Positions 33,940-42,897 of a DNA stretch of 64,000 nt are shown here, piece by piece. Positions within the stretch are counted from its first letter, which is position 1. Each line of letters starts with the position of its first letter. This DNA is from Kribbella italica (lineage in GTDB: Bacteria > Actinomycetota > Actinomycetes > Propionibacteriales > Kribbellaceae), in assembly GCF_014205135.1 (NCBI RefSeq), contig NZ_JACHMY010000001.1:4712001-4776000 (forward strand), written 5' to 3'. Under the pieces are notes generated by a model. The model made no database searches and was not told the origin of the DNA. It saw nothing but the letters and a program-made list of their open reading frames with translations. Made by a program: the position numbers and the translations under genes.

Positions 33940-34736
33940 CAAGGCAGTGAGGCCAGCCTTTCGGCGTCGTAGGTCAGGGCGGACAACTCAGGACGGCCGG
34001 CGGGCTGGAAGCAGAACAGCAGCGACCGGCGATCGGTCGCCGTCCGGTTGGGCGCCGAGCGGTGCACCATCAGCCCCGGGAACATCAGCACCGACCCGGC
34101 CGGCGCCTCGATCGTCACCGCCGCGGACTCGTCGACGGCCGCCGGATCGACGTACAGCCCGGTCGGGTCCCGCGGATCGCGCCGCGCCGGACCACCCAGG
34201 TGACTCCCCGGGACGAGCGTCATCGCGCCGTTCGCGACCGTGTTGTCGTCGAGCATCACGATCGCCGTCGCGATCTCGTACGCCGAAGAGCCGGCGCAGC
34301 CGTACCAGTACGGAAAGTCCTGGTGCCACGCGAACTCCGACCCGACCCCGGCCCGCTTGAAGTTGAGCTTGGCCACGAACGGCCCGAGCGACGACGCCCC
34401 GAGCGACCGGGCCATTGGGGTGGGCAAGGAACTCAGCAGGGCCGCCATCGGCCGAGTCAACCGCGGATCGGTCCACAGCGCGTCGATCACCGGCGACATC
34501 CCGGACACCGGCGACAGCGAGCGGACCGCCTTGCCCGGCGCGTCCGGCTCCCAGTGGATCGTCGTCCCGTCGATCTCCTCCAGCCGGTGCCCGTCCGGCC
34601 AGACCGTCAGCTGGGTCTGCCCGGCCTCCGCCGCGGAGACGACCGCGGCGTGCACCTGCTCGACCGCGTCCCGCAGGCGGTCGAGCTCCATTGCCGTGAA
34701 CAACCGCGGCAGCAGCACATACCCCGACATGCTCAT
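33939..34736 (-). CDS. PhyH-family Fe(II)/2-oxoglutarate dioxygenase
   Basis: A 265-residue protein of the phytanoyl-CoA dioxygenase superfamily. FAWHQDFPYWYG provides the HxD of the iron triad, LMVHRSAPNRT the distal His and the 2-oxoglutarate-binding Arg, and GAMTLVPGSHLGG is the typical strand between them. Such enzymes hydroxylate free amino acids or small metabolites. Hydroxylation of a chelator precursor, for example to make a beta-hydroxy-aspartate-like ligand, would fit the operon. Four bases separate it from the PLP enzyme. Confidence 0.82.
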   Translation of the reverse strand: MSMSGYVLLPRLFTAMELDRLRDAVEQVHAAVVSAAEAGQTQLTVWPDGHRLEEIDGTTIHWEPDAPGKAVRSLSPVSGMSPVIDALWTDPRLTRPMAALLSSLPTPMARSLGASSLGPFVAKLNFKRAGVGSEFAWHQDFPYWYGCAGSSAYEIATAIVMLDDNTVANGAMTLVPGSHLGGPARRDPRDPTGLYVDPAAVDESAAVTIEAPAGSVLMFPGLMVHRSAPNRTATDRRSLLFCFQPAGRPELSALTYDAERLASLP

Positions 34737-34740
34737 CAGG

Positions 34741-35802
34741 CTAATGCGACGGAGTCGCAGAGGGAAACTGCTCGCGCCGTACCAGTGCCGATTCCCGGCG
34801 GTCCCAGGACATCGCCGACCACGGTACGGCGAGCTGCTCGAGCGAGTCGATCTCCCGCGGCCGCATGCTGTTCATCGGCCGCGCCTCGGCATGCCGGGAA
34901 AAAGCGGAGTCGACGTACCGGGTCCCGGTGTCGGCGGCCAGGAAGACGTGCTGCCGGCTGCTGTCGCACTGGTGTTCCCACACTGCGGACAGGTACGCCG
35001 CGCCCGCGGACAGCCCGGCGAACACCCCGGACGTCCGCAGCAGGTCGACCGCCGCCGACATCGCGTAGTCGAACGAGACCCAGTGCAGCCGGTCGTACAG
35101 CTCGTGCCGGACGTTGCGGAACTCGATCGAGCTGCCGATCCCGGCGATGATCATCTCCGGGTCCTGGGTGTGCCCGGCGCCGAACGTGATACTGCCGAAC
35201 GGCTGGACGCCGACCAGGTTCACGTCCCGCCCGCGGTCGCGCAGGTACGCCGCGATCGCGCCGGTCGACGCGCCGGTCCCGACCCCGCCGACCAGGCACA
35301 GCGGCCCCGCCGGGGCGACCTGGTCGACCAGGTCGGCCACCGCGCCGTACCCGAGGTAGTGGATGTCGTCGTGGTACTGCTGCATCCAGTGGTACGACGG
35401 GTTGTCGCGCAGGATCTCGGCGATCCGGCGGACCCGCAGGTTCTGGTCGAGCTGCAGGTTGTTCGACGACGGCACCTGCTCGACGGTGGCACCGAGGATC
35501 TCCAGCTGGACCCTCAGCGTCTTGTCGACCGTGGTCGAGCCGACGATGTGGCACTTCATCCCGTACCGGTGGCAGGCCAGCGCGAGCGCGTGCGCGTAGA
35601 TCCCGCTCGAGCTGTCGATCAGCGTGTCACCGGTCCGGACCGCGCCGGTCTCCAGCAGATGCCGTACGGCGCCGAGCGCGGAGTACACCTTCATCGTCTC
35701 GAACCGCAGGCAGATCAGGTCGTCACCGACGCGAATCGGGTCCGGGTCCTTGATCGCCTCCGCGAGATGGTCGTGCAGCCGGGCTGTGCCAGGGATCGTC
35801 AC
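34741..35802 (-). CDS. PLP-dependent cysteine-synthase-like enzyme
   Basis: A 353-residue fold-type II PLP enzyme. Lys38 in RFETMKVYSALGA is the likely Schiff-base lysine. DSSSGIYAHALALACHRYG binds the substrate carboxylate, and LVGGVGTGAST is the phosphate-binding loop. It resembles SbnA/CysK enzymes, which perform beta-replacement on O-phospho- or O-acetyl-serine. In siderophore and EDDS routes such an enzyme joins a diaminopropionate unit to another amino acid. Its GTG overlaps the ATPase gene stop by 4 bp. It has none of the usual cysteine-pathway neighbours. Confidence 0.8.
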   Translation of the reverse strand: MTIPGTARLHDHLAEAIKDPDPIRVGDDLICLRFETMKVYSALGAVRHLLETGAVRTGDTLIDSSSGIYAHALALACHRYGMKCHIVGSTTVDKTLRVQLEILGATVEQVPSSNNLQLDQNLRVRRIAEILRDNPSYHWMQQYHDDIHYLGYGAVADLVDQVAPAGPLCLVGGVGTGASTGAIAAYLRDRGRDVNLVGVQPFGSITFGAGHTQDPEMIIAGIGSSIEFRNVRHELYDRLHWVSFDYAMSAAVDLLRTSGVFAGLSAGAAYLSAVWEHQCDSSRQHVFLAADTGTRYVDSAFSRHAEARPMNSMRPREIDSLEQLAVPWSAMSWDRRESALVRREQFPSATPSH

Positions 35803-37343
35803 TGCGGGGTGCTCCTCGTGTCAGTACTCAGGGATGGCACGGGCGGAGGCGGATCTTGTCCGACCCGGGCGGCCCTCACCAGCCGCCGGGTCACCTCAGT
35901 GGACGGGTGGGTCATCACGGTCGCCGGGGGTCCTTGCTCGGCGACCCGGCCGGCGTCGATCACCAGGACGTCGTCGGCGACGGCCGCGACCAGGCCGAGA
36001 TCATGGCTGATCCAGACCAGCGCGGTGCCCTGCTGCTTCAGCTCCTGCAGCAGTTCGACGACCAGTCCGGTGCCGTGCTCGTCGAGCGCGGTGGTGATCT
36101 CGTCGCAGATCAGTACGTCGGGCTTGGCCAGCAGTGCCCTGGCCAGCGCGGCCCGCTGCAGCTCACCGCCGGACAGCCGGCTCGGCGGCCGCCCGGCAAC
36201 CATCGCCGACACGCCAAGTCGAGCCAGTACGGCGACCGCCTCGTCCCTGGCCTCCAGGGGCCGGAAGCCCCTGAGCCGCTGCGCAGTCCGCGCGACCTGG
36301 TCGACCACCGGCCGCCGTTCGTCGAACGACCCGCGGACCTCCTGCCACACGTACTGGACCCGCCGGTTCTGCTCGGCCGTCCGCTTCCGCAGTACCGGGA
36401 GTACGTCGCCGTCGAGCGTGATCTCCCCGTCGTACCGCTCGTGCAGCCCGGCCAGGCACCGCGCGAGCGTCGTCTTGCCGCTCCCGGACCGCCCGACCAC
36501 GCCGAGACAGGCTCCGGGCAGCACGCTGAGGTCGACCTCTCGCAGGATCGGTTCCCGTCCGCGCACCCGCGCGGACAGTCTTGTTGCCTGGAGCAACGGC
36601 TCGCTGCCGTGATCGGTTCCCTTGACGACGGGCAGTTCCGGCCCGTCCGGCAGGACCTCGGATCCGCCGGACGCGACCACCTGCCCGGCATCGAGGACGA
36701 CGACGTGATGCGCCAGCGCCCGCACCAGATCGAGGTCGTGACTGAGCAGCAAGATCCCCAGCCCCTCGCCCGCCAGCTCCCGCAGCTCTCCCACGAGCTG
36801 CAACCGCGTGATCGAGTCCAGCCCCGTACTCGGTTCGTCCAGCACGAGCACCCGCGGCCGGCACGTCAACGCCTGCGCCAGCGCGATCCGCTGCCGCTGC
36901 CCGCCCGAGAACTGGTGCGGGAACCGTCGCAGGGTCTTCCGGTCCTGCGGCAACTGCGCCGCCCGCAAAGCCTCCGGTACGACGTCCTGCCCGGGATGAT
37001 GCAGTTTCTCCAGCTCCCGAAGCCCCGCCCCGATCCGCCGCGCGGGATTCAACGCGCTGCCCGGGTGCTGCGGCATGTAGGCCACCACCCGCCCACGGAC
37101 CTCCGCGGCCGTCGGGCCGTTGTCGTCGACAACGATCTCTCCGGCGACCTCGACCAGCCCCCGCAGATCGACACGATCCCCGTGCTCCCCGAGGAGAGCC
37201 AACGCCGAGGTCGTCTTCCCTGATCCCGAGGCACCGACCAGAGCAGTCACTTGCCCGGCCCACACCTCGAAGCTCACCTGATCGACGAGGATGGATCGGC
37301 CTGCTCGCGCCGACAGGTCACGGACTCGCACCAGTGCTGTCAT
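35799..37343 (-). CDS. Fused double ABC ATPase of a peptide/nickel-type importer
   Basis: A 514-residue protein with two complete ATPase domains, equal to DppD plus DppF or CntD plus CntF in one chain. First half: GASGSGKTT, FSGGQRQRIALAQAL, LVLDEPSTGLD. Second half: GRSGSGKTT, LSGGELQRAALARALL, LICDEITTALD (Ile in place of the usual Pro). It powers the two permeases downstream in the coordinates, with which it overlaps by ATGA. The frame extends upstream over the permease gene, but that part is shadow; the start at 37343 follows from the overlap. Confidence 0.9.
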   Translation of the reverse strand: MTALVRVRDLSARAGRSILVDQVSFEVWAGQVTALVGASGSGKTTSALALLGEHGDRVDLRGLVEVAGEIVVDDNGPTAAEVRGRVVAYMPQHPGSALNPARRIGAGLRELEKLHHPGQDVVPEALRAAQLPQDRKTLRRFPHQFSGGQRQRIALAQALTCRPRVLVLDEPSTGLDSITRLQLVGELRELAGEGLGILLLSHDLDLVRALAHHVVVLDAGQVVASGGSEVLPDGPELPVVKGTDHGSEPLLQATRLSARVRGREPILREVDLSVLPGACLGVVGRSGSGKTTLARCLAGLHERYDGEITLDGDVLPVLRKRTAEQNRRVQYVWQEVRGSFDERRPVVDQVARTAQRLRGFRPLEARDEAVAVLARLGVSAMVAGRPPSRLSGGELQRAALARALLAKPDVLICDEITTALDEHGTGLVVELLQELKQQGTALVWISHDLGLVAAVADDVLVIDAGRVAEQGPPATVMTHPSTEVTRRLVRAARVGQDPPPPVPSLSTDTRSTPQ

Positions 37344-38143
37344 CGGCTGACCTCTGCCATCCGGCGCGTGCGGTGCACCAAGCGGTCGGCCAGCAGGTTG
37401 AACCCCAGCGTGAACGCCACCAGCAGCAACGCGGGAGCCAGCACGGCCCACGGCTGCAACAGCAACCCTTCGCGATTGCGACTCACACTCACCGCCCAGT
37501 CCGGCGCGGTCGGGCTCAGCCCCAGTCCCAGGAAGTTGACCGACGCGACCAGGAAGACGGCCAGCGTGATCCGGGTGCCGATGTCGGCGGCGACCGGTCC
37601 GAGGACGGCGCGGCCGACGTACCCGAGGTGGATGCCGAACCAGCTTTCGCGTTGCATCCGCAGGGCTTCCACCACCGGGCTGCTGGCGGCGTCGAGGGCG
37701 GCGGCTCTGACCAGGCGGGCGACCGTCGGCACGTTGACCGCGGCGACCGCGAGCGTGATCGCGAGGGCGGAAGCGCGCCACCCGACCGCGACGACGCTGA
37801 TCACCAGCAGGGACGGCAGCGGGAGCAGCACGTCCAGCGGCCGGATCAACAGCTCGTCGAGCCAGCGGTGCCGCGTCGAGGCGGCAACCAGCCCGATCAG
37901 ACCGCCGACGAGGTAGGCGATCGCGACCGCGCCGAGCGCCATCCCGAGCGCCGTCCGTCCACCGTCGAGCAGCAGCGCGAGTACGTCGCGACCGAGCCCG
38001 TCGGTGCCGAGGGGATGCCCGGCGCCACGCTCGTACGGCAGGCCCGGAGCAGGGTCGAGAGGGACCAACGGCCCGAACGCCGCCACCAGCAGGGGGATCA
38101 GTACGAGCAGCAGCGACACGGCGACCGGCGTACGGGCTCTCAT
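37340..38143 (-). CDS. ABC permease, DppC/OppC type
   Basis: A 267-residue membrane protein with about six hydrophobic segments. HPLGTDGLGRDVLALLLDG is the DppC-type N-terminal motif, and the EAA-type cytoplasmic loop follows VEALRMQRESWFGIH. With its partner it forms the import channel. Four-base overlaps on both sides. Confidence 0.9.
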   Translation of the reverse strand: MRARTPVAVSLLLVLIPLLVAAFGPLVPLDPAPGLPYERGAGHPLGTDGLGRDVLALLLDGGRTALGMALGAVAIAYLVGGLIGLVAASTRHRWLDELLIRPLDVLLPLPSLLVISVVAVGWRASALAITLAVAAVNVPTVARLVRAAALDAASSPVVEALRMQRESWFGIHLGYVGRAVLGPVAADIGTRITLAVFLVASVNFLGLGLSPTAPDWAVSVSRNREGLLLQPWAVLAPALLLVAFTLGFNLLADRLVHRTRRMAEVSR

Positions 38144-39078
38144 CGCAGCAACTCCGACCGCGGGACCAGCCGGTTGCAGACCAGGTCAGCCCCCAGGTTG
38201 ATCAGCAGCGCGGCCACAGCAAGGACGAGCGTCAATCCCTGCACCACCGGTAGATCACGCGTCTCGACACCATCGACCAACGCCGTCGCGAACCCCGGGA
38301 TCGCGAAGATCGCCTCGACCACCAGCACGCCGCCGAGCAGCGTGTCCCCGGTCCGCGCCAGCTCCTGCACGCCCGGCACCGCCGCGTTCGGCAGGACATG
38401 CCGCAGCAGCAACCGCCGCCGAGGCACCCCGAGCCGCCGAGCCTGTACGACGTAGTCGGCGTGCAGCGCGTTGATCGTCCCCGCCCGCACCTGCCGCGAC
38501 AGCAGGCACACCGTCCGCCCGAGCAGTACGCCGACCGGCAGCACCAGCAGCACCGGACTCGCGAGGAGATCACCGCCGACCCACGTCGCCGGCAGCCACC
38601 CGAGCTTCAGCGAGAACACCGCCACCAGCACCACCGCGATCACGAAGTCCGGAATCGCGCTCAACGCCAGCGTGATCGACGTGACGGTTCGGTCCAGCCG
38701 CCCGTTCTCGCGCGTCCCCATCAAGATGCCCAAGGCAACAGCCACCGGTACGACGACCGCCAGCGTCGCCACCGTGAGCACCAGCGTCGCGCCCACCGAC
38801 GCCTTCACGATGTCCAGCACCGGCCCACCGCTGATCAGCGACGTCCCGAGATCTCCGCTCAGCACGTTCCCGACCCAGTGGCCGAACCGCTCGATCGCCG
38901 GCTGGTCCAGCCCGAGCTGCGCCCGCAGCGAGGCGACCTGCTCCGGCGTCAGCGTCTCGGTGAACCGCATGTCCGCCGCATCACCTGGTAGCAGCGAGGT
39001 CAGCACGAACACCAGCACCGACAAGACGGCGAGCTGGAGCACCGCGAGGGCAGCCCGTTGGGCCGCGTAGGCCCGCAT
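38140..39078 (-). CDS. ABC permease, DppB/OppB type
   Basis: A 312-residue membrane protein. LPGDAADMRFTETLTPEQ and LRAQLGLDQPAIERFGHWV form the DppB periplasmic region, and DYVVQARRLGVPRRRLLLRH is the cytoplasmic loop contacting the ATPase. Directly follows the binding-protein gene with no gap. Confidence 0.9.
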   Translation of the reverse strand: MRAYAAQRAALAVLQLAVLSVLVFVLTSLLPGDAADMRFTETLTPEQVASLRAQLGLDQPAIERFGHWVGNVLSGDLGTSLISGGPVLDIVKASVGATLVLTVATLAVVVPVAVALGILMGTRENGRLDRTVTSITLALSAIPDFVIAVVLVAVFSLKLGWLPATWVGGDLLASPVLLVLPVGVLLGRTVCLLSRQVRAGTINALHADYVVQARRLGVPRRRLLLRHVLPNAAVPGVQELARTGDTLLGGVLVVEAIFAIPGFATALVDGVETRDLPVVQGLTLVLAVAALLINLGADLVCNRLVPRSELLR

Positions 39079-40614
39079 TCAGGCCAGCCACACCTTGTCG
39101 AACCGGCCCTGGTCCAGGGTGTTCGGCGGAACCGCCTCGACCCCCTGCACCTTGGACGACACGGCGATCAGGTAGTCGGGGTGTCCCCAGGCGAGGATGC
39201 CGCCCTCGTCGCGCACCGTCTTCTGCAGCTCGCCGTACTTGGCCGCCCGCGCGGCCTCGTCGGTCAGCACCTGGGCCGACGCGAACGCGGCGTCGAAGGC
39301 CGGCCGCCGCCAGTGCGTCGCGTTGAACGGCGACTTCGACAGCAGCCGGTCGGTGATGTACTGCGGGATCGGCATCGCGCCGGACCGGTGGCTGCCGATC
39401 GCGCCCTTGGTCAGCAGGTCCTTCTGGTACGTCTGCGAGCTGCCCGTCGTCACCTTCAGCTTCACCCCGGCCTCACCGGCCTGCTCGGCCAGCAGGGTCG
39501 CGGCCTCGACGAACCCGGCCGAAGCGTCGGCGGTGAAGATCTCGATCTCCTTGTTCACCAGGCCGGCCTTCTTCAGCAGCGCCTTGGCCTCGTCGAGGTT
39601 GCGCTCGCGCTGCGGCAGTCCGTCCGGGTAGTACTGGTAGCCCTTGCCGAACAGGTCGTTCCCGACCACGCCGCGCCCGGCCAGGACGACGTCCACGAGG
39701 CGCTGCCGGTCGACGAGCAGCTTGAACGCCATCCGGACGTCGGGGTTGTCGAACGGTGCCTGGTCGGTCTTCATCACGAACGACTGCATCGTGCTGCCCT
39801 TGGCCGCCACGATCTTCACCGTCCGGCCGGCCTCGGCGGTCCGCGCGAAGGTCGCGGTCATGTCGTTCGCGTACTCGGCCTGGCCGCCCTGCACCGCGTT
39901 GGCCCGCGCCTCCGCCTCGGCGGACAGCAGGTGCAGCTCCTCGATCCGGGCCGCGCCGTCCCAGTAGTCGGCGTACCGCTTGGCGACCATGGACCGGCCG
40001 GCCTCGAAGGAGACGAAAGTGAAGGCGCCCGTGCCGATCGGCTTGGTCGGGTCCTTGAACCCGTCCGGCACGATCTGCGTCCCGATCCCGGCCAGCAGCG
40101 CGGGGAACTCGGCGTTCGGTGCGGTCAGCGTCAGTTCGACCGTGCGCTTGTCGACCGCGCGGCACCGCTTGAGGTCCAGGGACGCCAGCGACGACTGGGC
40201 GACCCGGTCCGGCGCGGACGGGTCCGCCATCCGGGCCAGGCTGTAGAGCACGTCGTCGGTGGTCAGCGACTTGCCGTTGTGCCAGGTGACATCCCGCAGC
40301 GTGAAGCGCCAGGTCGCGGCCTGCGCGTCCGGCTCCCACTTCTCCGCCAGCCGCGGCACCGGCTTGAGGTCCGGCCCGAGCTCGACCAGCTTCTCGTAGA
40401 GCGCCTTGTGCCGCGCGATGTCGACGAACAGGCTCTGCACGTGCGGGTCGAGCACCTCCTTGGCGCCGCCGCCGGCGAACACCGCCCGCAGCCGGCCACC
40501 CTGCTGCGGCTGCGCGGCCGGCTGGTCGCCGCCGCTCCCGCAGCCGGCGATCGCGGCCAGTCCCAGTCCCCCGGCCAGGCCCAGGAACCCACGTCTGTTC
40601 AGCGCTTCGGACAT
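39079..40614 (-). CDS. Solute-binding lipoprotein, family 5
   Basis: A 511-residue exported protein. The start at 40614 is set by GAAGGA six bases upstream. The N-terminus, MSEALNRRGFLGLAGGLGL then AAIAGC, combines an RR motif with a lipobox Cys. The mature part has the family-5 marks DPSAPDRVAQSS, KPIGTGAFTFVSF and PDVRMAFKLLVDRQ. The family binds peptides, nickel and metal-opine complexes. As first gene of the operon under a Zur-like site it probably captures the loaded metallophore. Confidence 0.9.
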   Translation of the reverse strand: MSEALNRRGFLGLAGGLGLAAIAGCGSGGDQPAAQPQQGGRLRAVFAGGGAKEVLDPHVQSLFVDIARHKALYEKLVELGPDLKPVPRLAEKWEPDAQAATWRFTLRDVTWHNGKSLTTDDVLYSLARMADPSAPDRVAQSSLASLDLKRCRAVDKRTVELTLTAPNAEFPALLAGIGTQIVPDGFKDPTKPIGTGAFTFVSFEAGRSMVAKRYADYWDGAARIEELHLLSAEAEARANAVQGGQAEYANDMTATFARTAEAGRTVKIVAAKGSTMQSFVMKTDQAPFDNPDVRMAFKLLVDRQRLVDVVLAGRGVVGNDLFGKGYQYYPDGLPQRERNLDEAKALLKKAGLVNKEIEIFTADASAGFVEAATLLAEQAGEAGVKLKVTTGSSQTYQKDLLTKGAIGSHRSGAMPIPQYITDRLLSKSPFNATHWRRPAFDAAFASAQVLTDEAARAAKYGELQKTVRDEGGILAWGHPDYLIAVSSKVQGVEAVPPNTLDQGRFDKVWLA

Positions 40615-40659
40615 CAGTTTTCCTTCACGGTGCGATGGGTCCCGGCGAGTTCCCCCGCC

Positions 40660-40697
40660 GGCGTCGATCCTGCCGTTAATGAAAATCGTTGTCAAAT
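40660..40697 (-). promoter_or_regulatory. Promoter with overlapping Zur-like operator
   Basis: On the minus strand TTGACA (40690-40695) and CAGGAT (40667-40672) are 17 bases apart, a strong sigma-A-type promoter starting about 45 bases before the binding-protein ATG. TGACAACGATTTTCA (40680-40694, minus strand) covers the -35 and spacer. It matches 12 of 15 positions of the actinobacterial Zur palindrome TGAAAATGATTTTCA. A zinc-loaded Zur dimer here would block the promoter, so expression under zinc shortage is inferred. A Fur- or Nur-type repressor cannot be excluded. Confidence 0.6.
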
Positions 40698-40805
40698 TCA
40701 GGCGCATCTGAACGAATCTCATTCTTGACGGCCCGTCGGCCCCTCGCTGCCCGTGACGGCGTGTCACCGCCAACTACCTCCGAGTACTGGCAGTGACTTC
40801 CAGAC

Positions 40806-41429
40806 TCAGCGGTCGAAGTGCCGGCAGCGACCGGTGAAGACCAGGTCCAGAACAGGCCGCAGTACGGCGTCCGCCGGCGTCGACGCCGGGCGAGCGAGGG
40901 CGACCGCGGCGGCCAGCCCGTCGGCGGTCGCGAGGATCATCATGGCGGACCGGCCCGCGTCGACGGCCGCCTCGACCTCACCACACTCCTTGCCGTTCTC
41001 GACCGCGGTCGCGACCCGTTCGTGCAACGCGGCCGCGGCCTGCTGGACGACCTGAGCCAGCCCGTCGTCATTGAGCGCCTCGGACCGCAGGCTCTGCTGC
41101 ACGCGGTACTCGACCGTCCGCTGCTCGTCGAGCGGGAGCAGCTCGGCCAGACCGTCCAGCACCATCGAGGAGATCGGCCGGCCGGCCGCCTCACCCGCCT
41201 GGATCCGCGCCTCGACCCGGTCGAAGATCGACCGCAGCCCCTCCTGGTACGCGAACAGCAGCAACTCGTCGCGGTTCGCGAAGTAGTGCTGGATCAGCCC
41301 GACCGACACTCCCGCCTCGGCGGCCACCCGCGCGAACGACGTACGCCGCAACCCTTCGTCGGCGACCAGCTTCTGGAACGCGGCAGCGATGGCCAGACGA
41401 CGTTCGGCATGGTCCGCGACACGAGGCAC
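40806..41429 (-). CDS. TetR-family regulator
   Basis: A 207-residue protein. Residues ~28-50 (TSFARVAAEAGVSVGLIQHYF) are the TetR helix-turn-helix. The C-terminal ligand domain has no clear relatives visible. GTG at 41429 with TATTGT seven bases upstream. It is divergent from the serine hydrolase over a 37-base gap that contains the palindrome CCATATGG, a likely operator for both genes. It is not part of the metal operon by strand order, though it lies just upstream of it. Confidence 0.9.
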   Translation of the reverse strand: MPRVADHAERRLAIAAAFQKLVADEGLRRTSFARVAAEAGVSVGLIQHYFANRDELLLFAYQEGLRSIFDRVEARIQAGEAAGRPISSMVLDGLAELLPLDEQRTVEYRVQQSLRSEALNDDGLAQVVQQAAAALHERVATAVENGKECGEVEAAVDAGRSAMMILATADGLAAAVALARPASTPADAVLRPVLDLVFTGRCRHFDR

Positions 41430-41466
41430 AGTGCAGACAATACAGCCATATGGTTACGATAAAAAT
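41430..41466. promoter_or_regulatory. Compact divergent promoter with CCATATGG operator
   Basis: In 37 bases both start codons have a -10-like hexamer at leaderless distance: TACGAT at 41455-41460 for the plus-strand ATG at 41467, and TATTGT on the minus strand for the GTG at 41429. The perfect palindrome CCATATGG (41446-41453) lies between them, so one bound repressor could shut both genes. Confidence 0.55.
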
Positions 41467-42891
41467 ATGCACATATTGCTATCGTTGACCTCACTACTGA
41501 TCCTCCTGAGCCCGGACGAGCACGTGCGGGAGCGCATGGCGGCGACCCAGGCGCCCGGCGTCGCGTACGCCGTCGTGAGCGCCCGCGACGTCGTGCACAC
41601 CGGCACCTTCGGCACCGACGGCGACGGAAAGCCGGTGACCGCATCCACCCCGTTCCTCTGGGGCTCGGTCTCGAAGCCGGTCACCGCGACGCTGGCGATG
41701 ACCCTGGCGAAGTCCGGCGAACTCCGGCTCGACGCCCCGGTCGTCAGCTACCTGCCGGCCTTCCGGCTGAAGGAACCAGGCGCCGAGCGGATCACCGTAC
41801 GGCAACTGCTCAACCAGACCAGCGGAATCCCCACCTCACTGACCCTGACCGACCAGTTCGATCCCGGACGTCGACCGCTGGCGACCATTCCCGACTTCGC
41901 CACGATCAGCGCGGTCAGCGAGCCGGGCGCCGAGCACCACTACTCGAGCCTCAACTACCTGGCGCTCTCGGCGGTGATCGAGCAGGTCACCGGCAAACCG
42001 TTCGCCGACGTACTGCGGACGCGGTTGCTCGAGCCGCTCGGCATGAAGGGCGCGATCACCGCACCGAGCGATCGCCTGCCGCCCGGACACCGGTACGTCT
42101 TCGGGCAGCCGGTCGCCATGGATTCGCCGTACGACGCGGCCGGCGTCGGCTACGGCTACCTGGGCGGCACTCTGCAGGACGCGATCGCCTTCGCCCAGGC
42201 CCAGCTCGGCGCGGCCCCGAAGGTGCTGGATTCGGACCTGCTGACCGAACTGCACCGTGGCGAGACCCCTGCGGGCGAAGGGCTTGAGTACGGGCTCGGC
42301 TGGCGGCGCTGGCCGCTGAAGAACTTCGGTGTCGACTCGGACCAGCCGGTGGTGTGGCACGGCGGCGCGGTGGCCGGCTACCAGGCCGCGATCATGCTGC
42401 TGCCGTCGCAGGACCGGGCGGTCGTCGTACTGCAGAATGCGTACGGGACGTTCCAGGAGCCGCAGCTTCTGGACACGGCGTTCGGACTCACAACCTTGCT
42501 GGCAGGCGGCGAACCGACGCCCAGCAAGGCGAGCATCAGCTATCCCGCGGCACTCGCCGGGTTCGTCGCGCTCGCCTTGCTGCTCGTCGTACTGCTTGCC
42601 TTCAGCATCCAACGGGCGATCCACCCCCGCCGGCCCAGGAGACTGTGGCGCCTCGCCCTGTCGCTGCTCCTGCTCGGAGGGCTGGCCACGATCCTCGCCT
42701 GGTTCCTGCCGCGAGCCTTGGGTCTCGAGCTCGATCAACTCGTGCTCTGGGCACCGGATCTGGCCTGGCTGGTGAACACGATCCTGGGCCTGATCGTCCT
42801 GCTCGCCGCGGCCCAGGTCGTGCTCACCGCCCGTCAGCGGCAGGTCAGGCCGCGGACGACTGACGCAGGTGCTCGGCTGACGGGACAGTGA
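41467..42891 (+). CDS. Membrane-anchored beta-lactamase-fold serine hydrolase
   Basis: A 474-residue protein. A short signal (MHILLSLTSLLILLSP) is followed by a class C beta-lactamase/esterase domain. WGSVSKPVTAT has the SxxK with the nucleophile Ser; YSSLNYLALS is the YxN motif, and VVWHGGAVAGYQA the HGG that replaces KTG. After residue ~360 three hydrophobic segments anchor the C-terminus. Members cut D-amino-acid peptides, esters or cell-wall fragments. Probably controlled by the divergent TetR gene. Confidence 0.88.
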   Translation: MHILLSLTSLLILLSPDEHVRERMAATQAPGVAYAVVSARDVVHTGTFGTDGDGKPVTASTPFLWGSVSKPVTATLAMTLAKSGELRLDAPVVSYLPAFRLKEPGAERITVRQLLNQTSGIPTSLTLTDQFDPGRRPLATIPDFATISAVSEPGAEHHYSSLNYLALSAVIEQVTGKPFADVLRTRLLEPLGMKGAITAPSDRLPPGHRYVFGQPVAMDSPYDAAGVGYGYLGGTLQDAIAFAQAQLGAAPKVLDSDLLTELHRGETPAGEGLEYGLGWRRWPLKNFGVDSDQPVVWHGGAVAGYQAAIMLLPSQDRAVVVLQNAYGTFQEPQLLDTAFGLTTLLAGGEPTPSKASISYPAALAGFVALALLLVVLLAFSIQRAIHPRRPRRLWRLALSLLLLGGLATILAWFLPRALGLELDQLVLWAPDLAWLVNTILGLIVLLAAAQVVLTARQRQVRPRTTDAGARLTGQ

Positions 42892-42897
42892 CGGGGG

